Shown here: piece after piece, positions 24,047 to 31,190 of the stretch
How the letters are laid out: each line of letters starts with the position of its first letter
Position numbering within the stretch: position 1 is the stretch's first letter
Source: Clostridium sp. CAG:914
GTDB taxonomy: Bacteria; Bacillota_I; Bacilli_A; RF39; UBA660
Reading direction: 5' to 3'
Assembly: GCA_000437895.1 (NCBI GenBank)
Contig: FR902141.1
Location: 26,279-57,468, forward strand
DNA length: 31,190 bases
Translations under genes and position numbers: made by a program
The notes under the pieces: generated by a model
Told to the model about the DNA's origin: nothing
Seen by the model: the letters and a program-made list of their open reading frames with translations, nothing else
Database searches by the model: none

Positions 24047-25094
24047 GTTTTTTTTCTGATTTTATTGTTGTGACTAAAAGATGTGTTAGGTATGAAATCA
24101 TTTGGCTAATAGGTATTTTTCCTTTAAAATCATTTTTATCTCCGTCAATAACAAACATATCTTCCGTAAAATAGTATTTTCCTTCTTTAAATAGAGATAA
24201 TATTTTATTTATTAGATATTCATTAGATATATATATATTTTTATTGTTGATAATAATTTTTGAAGATTTATCATTAGATGTTTCTTCTTTTGATAAATCG
24301 TTTAATTTTATATTTTCTATAATAAAGTGACTACTGTCAGTATTTTCATCTGTATAGATTTCTAATTTACTTAGTTCTTGTAGTAATAGTTGAATTAGTA
24401 TTTTACTTATTCTTTTTGATGATATGGTTTTATTATTGATATTACTTATAATATCCATATATATACATAATTGTGCATTTTTTAGTTTTGGATTGGTATA
24501 TTTTGATTCAAAGTTATCAATATTTAGTAAATAAGAAAATATTTCTTTAAATTCTTCAATAGTTAAAGTAATACTATCTATTATAATATAGCCTTCTTTA
24601 ACATATATATTTTCTCCTTCTTTTATTAATTCTAGTATTTTTTGTCTTTTGTTATCTATGTTAGCAATATATTTTTGTTTGTTGTTTTTTTTCCTTGTTA
24701 TATCTATTATTAGTTCATCTATATCATTTTTACTACCAGTTGTTAAAATGTTTTCTAATGTTATGCTACTAGATAAATAGTTATTTAGTATGGCAGTGTT
24801 ATTGTAATATAATTCTTTTATTTTTTCTACTTGTTCTTCTAAGTGCTCGGGTGTTCTTTTTAATTCTATTTGTACTTTATAATTGTTTAATAGTCTTAGA
24901 AAATCATCAATAATTAAAGCTTCTTTTTTATCTATTTTTCCTTTATATTCTTTGCCATTTAATTCTATTAATAATAGATATAGATTAATATCTAATTCTT
25001 GTTTAGTTCTGTTATTTGAGGTAATAGTATCATCATGGGCATCTAGCGTTTTGTTTATAATATTTATTAATTCTTCTTGATATTTTGTTTGCAT
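24030..25094 (-). CDS. Hypothetical protein
   Basis: The protein has 354 residues and is soluble, with no signal or membrane segment. It is rich in Lys, Glu, Asn and Ile, with long helical stretches (EHLEEQVEKIKELYY, NKRQKILELIKEGENIYV, SKRISKILIQLLLQELSKLEIY). Two similar-looking segments, IYVKEGYIIIDSITLTIEEF and ISNEYLINKILSLFKEGKYY, may be repeated small motifs. The start ATG has AGGAAG upstream, and a near-consensus promoter precedes it. I do not recognise a family. It lies between recG and cell-envelope genes in what looks like the backbone, so it is probably lineage-specific rather than mobile. Confidence 0.75.
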   Translation of the reverse strand: MQTKYQEELINIINKTLDAHDDTITSNNRTKQELDINLYLLLIELNGKEYKGKIDKKEALIIDDFLRLLNNYKVQIELKRTPEHLEEQVEKIKELYYNNTAILNNYLSSSITLENILTTGSKNDIDELIIDITRKKNNKQKYIANIDNKRQKILELIKEGENIYVKEGYIIIDSITLTIEEFKEIFSYLLNIDNFESKYTNPKLKNAQLCIYMDIISNINNKTISSKRISKILIQLLLQELSKLEIYTDENTDSSHFIIENIKLNDLSKEETSNDKSSKIIINNKNIYISNEYLINKILSLFKEGKYYFTEDMFVIDGDKNDFKGKIPISQMISYLTHLLVTTIKSEKKQNYSK

Positions 25095-25117
25095 ATAACA
25101 CTTCCTAGTCTATTTTA

Positions 25118-25146
25118 ATTATAAAGCATTAGTTTTTTATAGTCAA
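25118..25146 (-). promoter_or_regulatory. Promoter of the 24030-25094 gene
   Basis: TTGACT (25146-25141), 17-base spacer, TATAAT (25123-25118) on the minus strand, a near-consensus vegetative promoter. Confidence 0.75.
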
Positions 25147-25226
25147 CTGAAAAAATGTGTATTATTATGGTACTATTGTATGATTATAGTGTAATATTTG
25201 TTTAAATTAATAGGGTTAAATAATAA

Positions 25227-25253
25227 AAATAAAATACAATACGTATTTTATTT
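25227..25253 (-). terminator. Terminator of the XRE gene
   Basis: Perfect 11-bp arms AAATAAAATAC (25227-25237) and GTATTTTATTT (25243-25253), followed on the minus strand by TTTTATTA. Confidence 0.65.
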
Positions 25254-25259
25254 TGATAT

Positions 25260-25577
25260 TTATAGTTGCATAGATTTTATTATTTTTATTATAAAGTCTA
25301 ATTCTTGTAATGATAAGCTATTGCAATATTTTGTTATTTTAGATAATTTTTCCTTTTTTTGTAAATTGTTTTCTTCAGTTTTATTTATTTCAAGTAGTGA
25401 GTCTATGCTAATATTAAATATTTTGGCTAGATTATATAATATATCTGATGTTGGGACAGATTTATCTGTTTCAATTCTAGATAGATTATTTCTATTAATA
25501 TTTAACATTTTAGCTAATTTGTCTTGTGATATGTTATTGTTGTTTCTTAAATTTCTGATTTTTTCACCTAATGTCAT
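25260..25577 (-). CDS. XRE-family helix-turn-helix regulator
   Basis: The protein has 105 residues from the ATG at 25577, which has AAGGAGAG seven bases upstream. The longer frame from 25673 lacks a site. Residues 1-62 are a Cro/C1 helix-turn-helix (LGEKIRNLRNNNNISQDKL, NRNNLSRIE, SVPTSDILYNLAKIF), followed by a short Lys-rich helical tail for dimerisation. A -10 (TATAAT) precedes the site. A perfect palindrome at 25646-25661 upstream could be its operator. Its targets are unknown. Confidence 0.85.
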   Translation of the reverse strand: MTLGEKIRNLRNNNNISQDKLAKMLNINRNNLSRIETDKSVPTSDILYNLAKIFNISIDSLLEINKTEENNLQKKEKLSKITKYCNSLSLQELDFIIKIIKSMQL

Positions 25578-25645
25578 ATTATCTCTCCTTAAGTTAAGTT
25601 TATTATAGTAAATATTTTTTAAAATTTGTTGTTTGTACCTACTTT

Positions 25646-25661
25646 TTACCAATTTTGGTAA
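25646..25661. promoter_or_regulatory. Palindrome upstream of the XRE gene, candidate operator
   Basis: TTACCAA-tt-TTGGTAA has seven-base perfect arms and lies about 70 bases upstream of the XRE start codon. Binding by the XRE protein is inferred from position only. Confidence 0.4.
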
Positions 25662-25698
25662 GATTATAACCAATATATATTCGCTTTATCAATGATAA

Positions 25699-25953
25699 TT
25701 AGGTAAGTTTTCTTTTATATTCTTTATATAGATTAATAATATGGTTATATGTATTTTCACTTATTTCTTTTTTAAGATTATTTAATATTAGTGTGTCATT
25801 ACCTTGTAGAAATTCTTTATAATATTTTTTAATGTAAGAATATACGATATCTATTTCATATTCTTCTATGGGTATTCCTTTGTTATATGCAAATGTTTTT
25901 ATGTCATCTTTAGTTAATTTGTTTATATATTTGCTTATTAATAGTATGTTCAT
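25699..25953 (-). CDS. DUF2624-like small protein
   Basis: The protein has 84 residues with an AAAGGAAT site upstream. It is all-helical: KYINKLTKDDIKTFAYNKG, then EYEIDIVYSYIKKYYKEFL, then LKKEISENTYNHIINLYKEY. This matches the order and length of DUF2624 proteins of Bacilli, which share an 'iT.deLl.ya...gI' start and a 'll.eI...t....v..L...' end. The match is by eye and loose. Function is unknown. It is divergent from the penicillin-binding protein gene. Confidence 0.6.
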   Translation of the reverse strand: MNILLISKYINKLTKDDIKTFAYNKGIPIEEYEIDIVYSYIKKYYKEFLQGNDTLILNNLKKEISENTYNHIINLYKEYKRKLT

Positions 25954-26022
25954 TTTTTATTCCTTTCTTTTTTATAATATTATTATGTATCTAGTTAAAA
26001 GTATGATAGATTTTGGAAAATA

Positions 26023-26031
26023 TGCTATAAT
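26023..26031 (+). promoter_or_regulatory. Extended -10 of the penicillin-binding protein gene
   Basis: TGCTATAAT lies just before the AAAGGATG ribosome binding site of the gene at 26052. Confidence 0.5.
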
Positions 26032-26051
26032 AATAATGAAAGGATGATAAT

Positions 26052-28178
26052 ATGAGTATTTTAAAGCATAAATATGTTAATTGTAGTTATAGTAGAAAAA
26101 AAGTTGTTAAAAAAAATACATCATATTATCGTATTAATAAGAAGGATATTGGTAGTAAAAATTTGGAGGAAATAACTGTTAAGAGATATAAATTATTAAG
26201 TGTTATAATTGTTTTATTGGCTATTATAGTGTATTTTAGACTTATGCAGTTAACTATTATAGAACATGATAAATATAGTGATTTACTTGTTAATGCTACT
26301 CAGAGAACAATTACTTCATCTTCTGCTCCTAGGGGTAGAATATATGATAGAAATTATAATTTGCTTGTAGATAATAAGGCTGTAAAGACTATTTATTATA
26401 AAAAGGATAAAGATGTCACTTCAGAAAGAGAAGTGGAGTTGGCATATTTAATTAGTACTAAATTGGAGATAGATTATAGTAAAGTAACTGATAGTATGTT
26501 AAGGGAATTTTTTTATATTGAACATATTGATGATGTTAATGAGAGAGTTAGTGATAAAGAACGAAAAAATGAAAATGGTAGAAAGAAGTCTTTGGATGAT
26601 ATAAAGAAAATAGCTTTGACTAAGATTAGTGATGAAGAAGTAAGTAGTGTTAATAAAGAGGCTGCTTATATGTATTATTTGATGAATAAAGGTTATTCTT
26701 ATGCTGAAAAAATCATAAAGAATAAAGATGTTAAAGAAGAGGAATATGCTTATATATCTGAGAATATTGATTCTTTGTCTGGTTTTAATACAAAACTTGA
26801 TTGGGAAAGAATATATTTATATGGGGATACTTTTAAGTCTATACTTGGTAATGTTTCTTCTGATAAACAAGGTATACCTAAAGAACTTGCTAATCATTAT
26901 TTAGAACTTGGTTATTCTTTAGATGATAGGGTAGGTATTAGTTATTTGGAATATCAATATGAAAATTATTTGAAGGGTACAAAGGCTATATATAAGGTAG
27001 GAGATAACAATACTTATTCTTTGGTTAGTGAAGGAAAAAGGGGTAATGATATTGTTTTAACTATCGATATTGAACTTCAAAAGAGATTGGAGAGTATTTT
27101 GACGGAAGAGGTTTTGAATACTAAGTATGAGGCTAATACTGGTTATTATAATAGATCTTTTGTTGTTGTTTCTAATCCTCAAACTGGAGAGATATTGGCT
27201 ATGTCTGGTAAACAGGTAAGAAAAGGTGATGATGGAAAGTATTATGTTGTTGATTATACTCCTGGTATTGTGACTTTGCCTGTAACTCCTGGTAGTGTTG
27301 TAAAGGGAGCTTCAATATTGGTTGGTTATAAATATAATGCCATAGATATAGGAACAAAATTAATGGATGAATGTATTAAAATTAAAAATACGCCTTTGAA
27401 GTGTTCTTGGCGTACAATGGGTCTTATTGATGATGTTTATGCTTTGGCTTATTCTTCTAATGTTTATCAGTATAAAATTGCTATTAAGGTAGGCAATGGT
27501 AATTACCAGTATGATAAGCCTTTAAAAATAAGTGACGATGCTTTTTCTAAATATCGTAGTATGTATGCTTCTTTTGGTCTTGGGGTTAAAACAGGAATAG
27601 ATTTACCTGTTGAATCTTTGGGTTATAGTGGTAAGTCTAAACTTTCTGGTCATTTACTTGATTATGCTATAGGTCAGTATGATACTTATACGCCAATTCA
27701 ATTATCGCAGTACATTTCTACTTTGGCTAATGGTGGTGTTAGATTGGAACCTTATTTGCTTAAAGAAGTATATTCACCTTCTAGTAATCCTGATACTTTA
27801 CTTGGTGATTTAATATACGCTAGAGAAAAAACAATATTGGGAGTTGTTGATGTGGAGAAGAAGTATATTGATAGGGTTAGATATGGATTTAATCAAGTTA
27901 TAAATAATGGTATTGGTTATGGTTATATGGGGAATTATACTAATTCGGCTGGAAAAACAGGAACTAGTCAGAGTTTCTTAGATACGGATAATGATGGGGT
28001 TGTGGATACGGAGACTATATCAACAAGTTTTGTTGGTTATGCTCCTGGTGATAATCCTATAATGTCTTTGGTCGTTGTATCTCCAGATGTTTCTTTACCT
28101 GATGCAAATTATACAAGCCAAGTTACGAAGAGAATTTCTTCTAGGGTAGTTAATAGTTTCTTTGATATATATAGATAG
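26052..28178 (+). CDS. Class B penicillin-binding protein (PBP2-like D,D-transpeptidase)
   Basis: The protein has 708 residues. It cross-links peptidoglycan outside the membrane. There is a cytoplasmic basic N-terminus, one membrane anchor (about 48-65, LLSVIIVLLAIIVYF), and a dimerisation/pedestal domain beginning RGRIYDRNYNLLVDN (95-109). The transpeptidase domain follows, with S415-V-V-K418 as the active-site SxxK, SSN (468-470) as the SxN motif and K635-T-G as the KTG motif. All are intact. SVVK is less common than STFK but keeps the catalytic serine and lysine. The pedestal contains a Lys/Glu-rich insertion (about 165-200). It shows that the organism has a cell wall, unlike true mycoplasmas. 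The class might be PBP2/MrdA or SpoVD/FtsI-like. I favour PBP2. Confidence 0.93.
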   Translation: MSILKHKYVNCSYSRKKVVKKNTSYYRINKKDIGSKNLEEITVKRYKLLSVIIVLLAIIVYFRLMQLTIIEHDKYSDLLVNATQRTITSSSAPRGRIYDRNYNLLVDNKAVKTIYYKKDKDVTSEREVELAYLISTKLEIDYSKVTDSMLREFFYIEHIDDVNERVSDKERKNENGRKKSLDDIKKIALTKISDEEVSSVNKEAAYMYYLMNKGYSYAEKIIKNKDVKEEEYAYISENIDSLSGFNTKLDWERIYLYGDTFKSILGNVSSDKQGIPKELANHYLELGYSLDDRVGISYLEYQYENYLKGTKAIYKVGDNNTYSLVSEGKRGNDIVLTIDIELQKRLESILTEEVLNTKYEANTGYYNRSFVVVSNPQTGEILAMSGKQVRKGDDGKYYVVDYTPGIVTLPVTPGSVVKGASILVGYKYNAIDIGTKLMDECIKIKNTPLKCSWRTMGLIDDVYALAYSSNVYQYKIAIKVGNGNYQYDKPLKISDDAFSKYRSMYASFGLGVKTGIDLPVESLGYSGKSKLSGHLLDYAIGQYDTYTPIQLSQYISTLANGGVRLEPYLLKEVYSPSSNPDTLLGDLIYAREKTILGVVDVEKKYIDRVRYGFNQVINNGIGYGYMGNYTNSAGKTGTSQSFLDTDNDGVVDTETISTSFVGYAPGDNPIMSLVVVSPDVSLPDANYTSQVTKRISSRVVNSFFDIYR

Positions 28179-28205
28179 TAAATGGACAAAAAGTATGTAT
28201 TTTTC

Positions 28206-28234
28206 TTGATTTTGATATTATTTGTTGATATAAT
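28206..28234 (+). promoter_or_regulatory. Promoter of rpmG
   Basis: TTGATT (28206-28211), 17-base spacer, TATAAT (28229-28234), which is also an extended -10 (TGATATAAT). Confidence 0.75.
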
Positions 28235-28266
28235 ACATTTGATGTTTTTTTGAAGGAGGAAATAAA

Positions 28267-28434
28267 ATGGCTAAGAAAAATGAAAATAGAGTTTTGGTTG
28301 CTTTGGTTTGTGAAGAATGTAAGAGTCAAAACTATAATGTTAGTAAGAATAAAAAGAATACTACAGAACGTTTAGAATTAAATAAATATTGTCCTAAATG
28401 TAGAAAAAATACTAATCATAAAGAAAAAAAATAA
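28267..28434 (+). CDS. rpmG: 50S ribosomal protein L33
   Basis: The protein has 55 residues (MAKKNENRVLVALVCEECKS, then QNYNVSKNKKNTTERLELNKYC). It is a small basic protein of the large ribosomal subunit. Both zinc-binding CxxC pairs are present (C15/C18 and C42/C45), so this is the zinc-binding C+ form. The NTTERLELNKYCPKCRKNT block is diagnostic. AAGGAGG lies seven bases before the ATG. It is followed 19 bases later by efp, possibly co-transcribed, with AGGAGG for the latter. Confidence 0.95.
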   Translation: MAKKNENRVLVALVCEECKSQNYNVSKNKKNTTERLELNKYCPKCRKNTNHKEKK

Positions 28435-28453
28435 GTTATACTAGGAGGTAAAA

Positions 28454-29011
28454 ATGATAAATACTAATGATTTTAAAACAGGATTAACTATTACTTATGA
28501 AGGCAATCTTTATCAGGTATTAGAGTTTCAACATGTTAAACCAGGTAAGGGTGCTGCAATAGTTAAAACAAAATTGAAAAATTTAAGAACTGGTTCTATT
28601 GTTGAACAAACATTTAATTCTGGTATAAAGGTTCCAACAGCTCATGTTGATAAGATTAAAATGCAATATTTATATAATGATGGAAATATGTATAGTTTTA
28701 TGAATATGAATACTTATGAACAAGTTGAAATTGATAAGAGTCAGATTAGTAATGAAGTAAAATTTTTAAAGGAAGGTTTGGAAGTAATACTTTATTTTTA
28801 TGAAAATGAAATGTTGGGTATAGAACTTCCTGAAAAGATTGATTTTAAAATTATTCAAACGGAGCCAGCTGTAAAGGGAAATACGGCTACGAATGCTACT
28901 AAAGATGCAATAATAGAGACTGGTTATTTGGTAAAAGTGCCATTATTTATTGAGCAAGATGAAGAAATTATAGTATCTACAAAAGATGGCAAATATGTAT
29001 CTAGAAAATAA
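28454..29011 (+). CDS. efp: Translation elongation factor P
   Basis: The protein has 185 residues, full length. It relieves ribosome stalling at proline runs. The N-terminal KOW-like domain carries the conserved loop HVKPGKGAAIVKTK (27-40) with K32 at the tip, the residue modified in many bacteria. The two OB domains follow (MNMNTYEQVEIDKSQI, EKIDFKIIQTEPAVKGNTA), and the protein ends TKDGKYVSRK as usual. No modification enzyme (epmA or ymfI type) is visible in the window. Confidence 0.97.
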   Translation: MINTNDFKTGLTITYEGNLYQVLEFQHVKPGKGAAIVKTKLKNLRTGSIVEQTFNSGIKVPTAHVDKIKMQYLYNDGNMYSFMNMNTYEQVEIDKSQISNEVKFLKEGLEVILYFYENEMLGIELPEKIDFKIIQTEPAVKGNTATNATKDAIIETGYLVKVPLFIEQDEEIIVSTKDGKYVSRK

Positions 29012-29030
29012 CACCTGATGGTGTTTTTTT
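29010..29030 (+). terminator. Terminator after efp
   Basis: AACACC-tgat-GGTGTT followed by seven T (overlapping the stem end). The stop codon of efp lies in the left arm. The ribosome site of the next gene starts eight bases further on. Confidence 0.8.
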
Positions 29031-29047
29031 GATAAATGGAGGATTAT

Positions 29048-30265
29048 ATGGAAGAAAAATATTATAAATATGCAGAATTGCTATTAAAAAAGGGACTTTG
29101 TATTAAAGAGGGAGAACCTCTTGTTATTAGTGCTCCAATAGAGTCTTTTCCTTTTGTTAGAGTTTTAACAAAAGTGGCTATGGAGTTAAGAGTTCGTGAT
29201 ATATATTTTGATTATTATGATGATGAAATTAAGCATACATTGCTTAAATATTATGATGAAGATGATATTAAAAAATGTATGTTTTGGAATAAAAGTATAC
29301 ATGATAAGTATGCAGAGAAAAATGGGGCTTTTTTGTTTTTGGTTGATGCTAATCCTAATAGTATGGGGGATATAAAAACAGAAAAGTTAAAATTTGCTTC
29401 TGTTTATTCTTTAAAGACAAGAAAGTTGTATAGGGAAAAACAAGAAAATAATCAAATAGATTGGTGTATAGCTGCTGTGGCTACAGAGGCATGGAGTAAA
29501 TTATTATTTCCAAATGATGTTTTGTCTTTAGAAAAATTGTGGGATGTTATTTTTGATATATGTTTGATTAATACAAAAAATCCTTTAAAATCTTGGGAAG
29601 AAAAAATGAAATTAAATAGAGAACAGTGTTGTAAACTTAATGATTTGAAAATAAAAGAGTTACATTATACTAATAGTCTTGGTACTAATTTAACAGTTAA
29701 TTTAGATAAGAGAGCTTTATGGTGTGGTGGTAGTAGTTTAATTGGTGGTAGAGAACTTATTGTTAATCTTCCTACGGAAGAAGTGTTTACTACTCCTAAT
29801 AAGTTTGAAACTAATGGGATTGTATATTCTTCACTGCCTTTGGTACATTCGGGAGTTCTAATAAAAGATATTTGTTTAGAGTTTTGTGATGGTAAGGTTG
29901 TTAAATATGATGCTAGTGTTGGTAGGGAAGAACTTGGTAATATTTTATCTGTTGATTCAGAATCTTCTATGTTAGGAGAAATTGCTTTAGTTGATAAAAA
30001 TAGTAAAATAGCAAATTCTAATATGTTGTTTTTTGAAACATTATATGATGAAAATGCTTCTTGTCATATTGCTGTTGGTATGGGATTTAAGGAATGCATA
30101 GATGGTTCTTCTGATCTTAGTGATGAACAATTAGAAACTATTGGATATAATAAGTCAAGAGGACATGTTGACATTATGATAGGTACTGATGATTTAAAAA
30201 TTACAGCTATTACATTTGAAGAAAAAGAAATTATTTTATTTGAAGATGGAAGTTTTAAAATATAA
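29048..30265 (+). CDS. M29-family aminopeptidase
   Basis: The protein has 405 residues from ATG 29048, with GGAGG five bases upstream. The ATG at 29036 lies before that site. It is a cytoplasmic metal-dependent aminopeptidase (AmpS/PepS/aminopeptidase T type). The family's metal ligands can be placed: E244/E245 in NLPTEEVFTTPN, E311 in LGEIALV, H340 in HIAVGMGF, and H373-x-D375 in GHVDIMIGTDD. The 'C..N...H' region at the C-terminus is as usual. The gene is convergent with the next and shares a bidirectional terminator with it. Confidence 0.94.
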   Translation: MEEKYYKYAELLLKKGLCIKEGEPLVISAPIESFPFVRVLTKVAMELRVRDIYFDYYDDEIKHTLLKYYDEDDIKKCMFWNKSIHDKYAEKNGAFLFLVDANPNSMGDIKTEKLKFASVYSLKTRKLYREKQENNQIDWCIAAVATEAWSKLLFPNDVLSLEKLWDVIFDICLINTKNPLKSWEEKMKLNREQCCKLNDLKIKELHYTNSLGTNLTVNLDKRALWCGGSSLIGGRELIVNLPTEEVFTTPNKFETNGIVYSSLPLVHSGVLIKDICLEFCDGKVVKYDASVGREELGNILSVDSESSMLGEIALVDKNSKIANSNMLFFETLYDENASCHIAVGMGFKECIDGSSDLSDEQLETIGYNKSRGHVDIMIGTDDLKITAITFEEKEIILFEDGSFKI

Positions 30266-30299
30266 AAGAACTAGATTATTGTTCATTTCTAGTTCTTTT
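30264..30299. terminator. Bidirectional terminator between convergent genes
   Basis: Perfect 12-bp arms AAAAGAACTAGA (30264-30275) and TCTAGTTCTTTT (30288-30299) with a 12-base loop. It serves the aminopeptidase and the minus-strand gene. Confidence 0.8.
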
Positions 30300-30947
30300 A
30301 TTGCTTTTTCTTCTTGTATTTATACTTATTATTGTAGCTCCTCCTAAAGTAATTACACCTGTTATAGCGGTAGCTACTATTTGTTTATTTTTAACTTCTT
30401 GCTTTGAATATGGTAATACTTTAGATTCTTTTTCAGTTGTTTCAAATGTATATTCAACACTTATTCCGTCTTTTATTTCTTCAGTTTCAATTTCTTCACG
30501 TTTTATTAGATAAGCTCCTAGGTGGTTACTTAATACATCTTCATCAAGGTTACCATATCTGTTATAAATAGCTATTATTGAATTTCTTAATTCTTCTTCT
30601 GTTTCAAATAATGATTGAAATTCATAATAACTTATTTTATCTGTTTTGTTGCTTTTTCCGTTAATTGTATAAGTTTCTTTACCATGTTCTATAACTTTTA
30701 GTGTGATATGGTTTTCTTTTTGTTCTTTATCATACATTTCGGTTTCGTTTGTATTTATCAAACTATAGTAGTCATTAAAGTCTATTTTAGTAGTTGTAAT
30801 TTTAGTAGGATAATATATTTTGCCTTTTGATGTTTTTCCTTTTATAAAAAATGGAGCTGCTATTGTTAAACCTAATGCTGTTACAAAAGAACAAACTCTT
30901 ATTAAAGTATAATTGGCTTTTTTTCTGTTTTTTTGTATTTGTTCCAT
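30276..30947 (-). CDS. Bitopic membrane protein, hypothetical
   Basis: The protein has 223 residues with AAGGAGGGG upstream. An N-terminal membrane helix (about 17-36, VCSFVTALGLTIAAPFFI) and a C-terminal one (about 190-209, IVATAITGVITLGGATII) flank a 150-residue domain that probably faces outside, with basic tails at both ends (KKANYT; RRKSNKRTRNEQ). The central part is rich in Thr, Glu and Tyr. No family is recognised. Its promoter is TTGACA (31001-30996), 17 bases, TAATAT (30978-30973), immediately after the tRNA terminator. Confidence 0.8.
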   Translation of the reverse strand: MEQIQKNRKKANYTLIRVCSFVTALGLTIAAPFFIKGKTSKGKIYYPTKITTTKIDFNDYYSLINTNETEMYDKEQKENHITLKVIEHGKETYTINGKSNKTDKISYYEFQSLFETEEELRNSIIAIYNRYGNLDEDVLSNHLGAYLIKREEIETEEIKDGISVEYTFETTEKESKVLPYSKQEVKNKQIVATAITGVITLGGATIISINTRRKSNKRTRNEQ

Positions 30948-30972
30948 TATATTCCCCTCCTTGTGTTTAAGT

Positions 30973-31001
30973 ATATTAACATATTAATTCTTGTTTGTCA
31001 A
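30973..31001 (-). promoter_or_regulatory. Promoter of the 30276-30947 gene
   Basis: Consensus TTGACA (31001-30996), 17-base spacer, TAATAT (30978-30973) on the minus strand. Confidence 0.75.
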
Positions 31002-31002
31002 C

Positions 31003-31027
31003 AAAAAAAACTAGGTAGTACCTAGTT
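31003..31027 (-). terminator. Terminator of the tRNA operon
   Basis: AACTAGGT-agt-ACCTAGTT followed on the minus strand by an eight-T run (31010-31003). It lies just downstream of tRNA-Lys. Confidence 0.85.
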
Positions 31028-31039
31028 AATTTCTTTAAA

Positions 31040-31115
31040 TGGTGTCCCGTTGGAGATTCGAACTCCAGACCCTTTGATTAAAAGTCAAATGCTCTACCGA
31101 CTGAGCTAACGGAAC
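31040..31115 (-). tRNA. tRNA-Lys (anticodon TTT)
   Basis: This is a 76-base cloverleaf on the minus strand: acceptor GTTCCGT/ACGGGAC (one G-T pair), D arm GCTCAGTCGGTAGAGC, anticodon arm TTTGA-CTTTTAA-TCAAA, T arm with GTTCGAATC, discriminator A and an encoded CCA. Confidence 0.96.
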
Positions 31116-31120
31116 ATAGC

Positions 31121-31190
31121 TGGTTGCCTCGGCTAGACTCGAACTAGCGAATGCCACAGTCAAAGTGTGGTGCCTTACCGCTTGGCTACG
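31121..31190 (-). tRNA. tRNA-Gln (anticodon TTG), 5' end cut by the window edge
   Basis: Minus strand. The anticodon arm is CCACA-CTTTGAC-TGTGG and the T arm GCTAG-TTCGAGT-CTAGC. The acceptor 3' strand is CGAGGCA, with discriminator A and an encoded CCA. The first five bases of the acceptor lie outside the window. It is five bases upstream of tRNA-Lys, in the same transcript. Confidence 0.93.

Noticed and set aside
1..31190. Whole-genome TGA-to-Trp recoding, as in mycoplasmas
   Set aside because: All intact genes encode Trp with TGG, and TGA serves as stop in two genes. A class B penicillin-binding protein also shows that the organism is walled.
1..31190. CRISPR array
   Set aside because: I saw no regularly spaced direct repeats with unique spacers and no cas genes.

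Overview
The window comes from a very A+T-rich, cell-walled Firmicute. A Mycoplasmatota/Bacilli-like gut lineage such as the RF39 group would fit, but this is inferred from base composition and gene content only. Intact genes encode Trp as TGG, and two genes end in TGA (3374-3376 and 4717-4719), so the host reads TGA as stop. Many genes have a Shine-Dalgarno sequence and an extended -10 box (TGnTATAAT).

Left and middle (1 to about 21.6 kb): an accessory, defence-island-like region littered with mobile-element debris. It starts with the 5' part of a probable superfamily-1 helicase (minus strand, cut by the window edge), then a decayed stretch holding an unrecognised ORF with two in-frame TGA codons and an IS3-type orfA relic. 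Next come a short XRE gene ending inside a perfect 26-bp inverted repeat, a second XRE regulator, and a divergent four-gene operon with an ADP-ribosylglycohydrolase and a DUF1810 protein. Then follow a DUF262-HNH nuclease with a SWIM zinc-finger partner, a small membrane protein, and a phage HNH gene relic abutting a 392-bp internally deleted IS1182-like element. A two-gene restriction-modification system follows: a small protein carrying SAM-binding-like motifs, and a 1341-residue GIY-YIG-like/SF2 helicase/Eco57I-type methylase. An IS3-family element with a programmed frameshift lies directly behind it and supplies the stop codon of a convergent short SSB-like gene. The region ends with a two-TM protein, an overlapping pair of DUF262 proteins (GmrSD-like) and an unknown gene.

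Boundary (21.57-21.92 kb): no gene. It holds a terminator, a tandem 11-bp GGTACC-containing repeat and a GC-rich nested palindrome.

Right (21.9-31.2 kb): housekeeping backbone with recG, a hypothetical gene, an XRE regulator, a DUF2624-like protein, a class B penicillin-binding protein, rpmG (L33), efp, an M29 aminopeptidase, a small two-TM protein, and tRNA-Lys(TTT) and tRNA-Gln(TTG).

Working together: the island has at least three candidate DNA-targeting modules (DUF262-HNH/SWIM, the split restriction-modification pair, and the DUF262 pair) plus an ADP-ribose/NAD-related operon with its own regulator. The best candidates for something not well described are the split methyltransferase with nuclease, helicase and methylase in one chain, and the ADP-ribosylglycohydrolase/DUF1810 operon with two unknown proteins.
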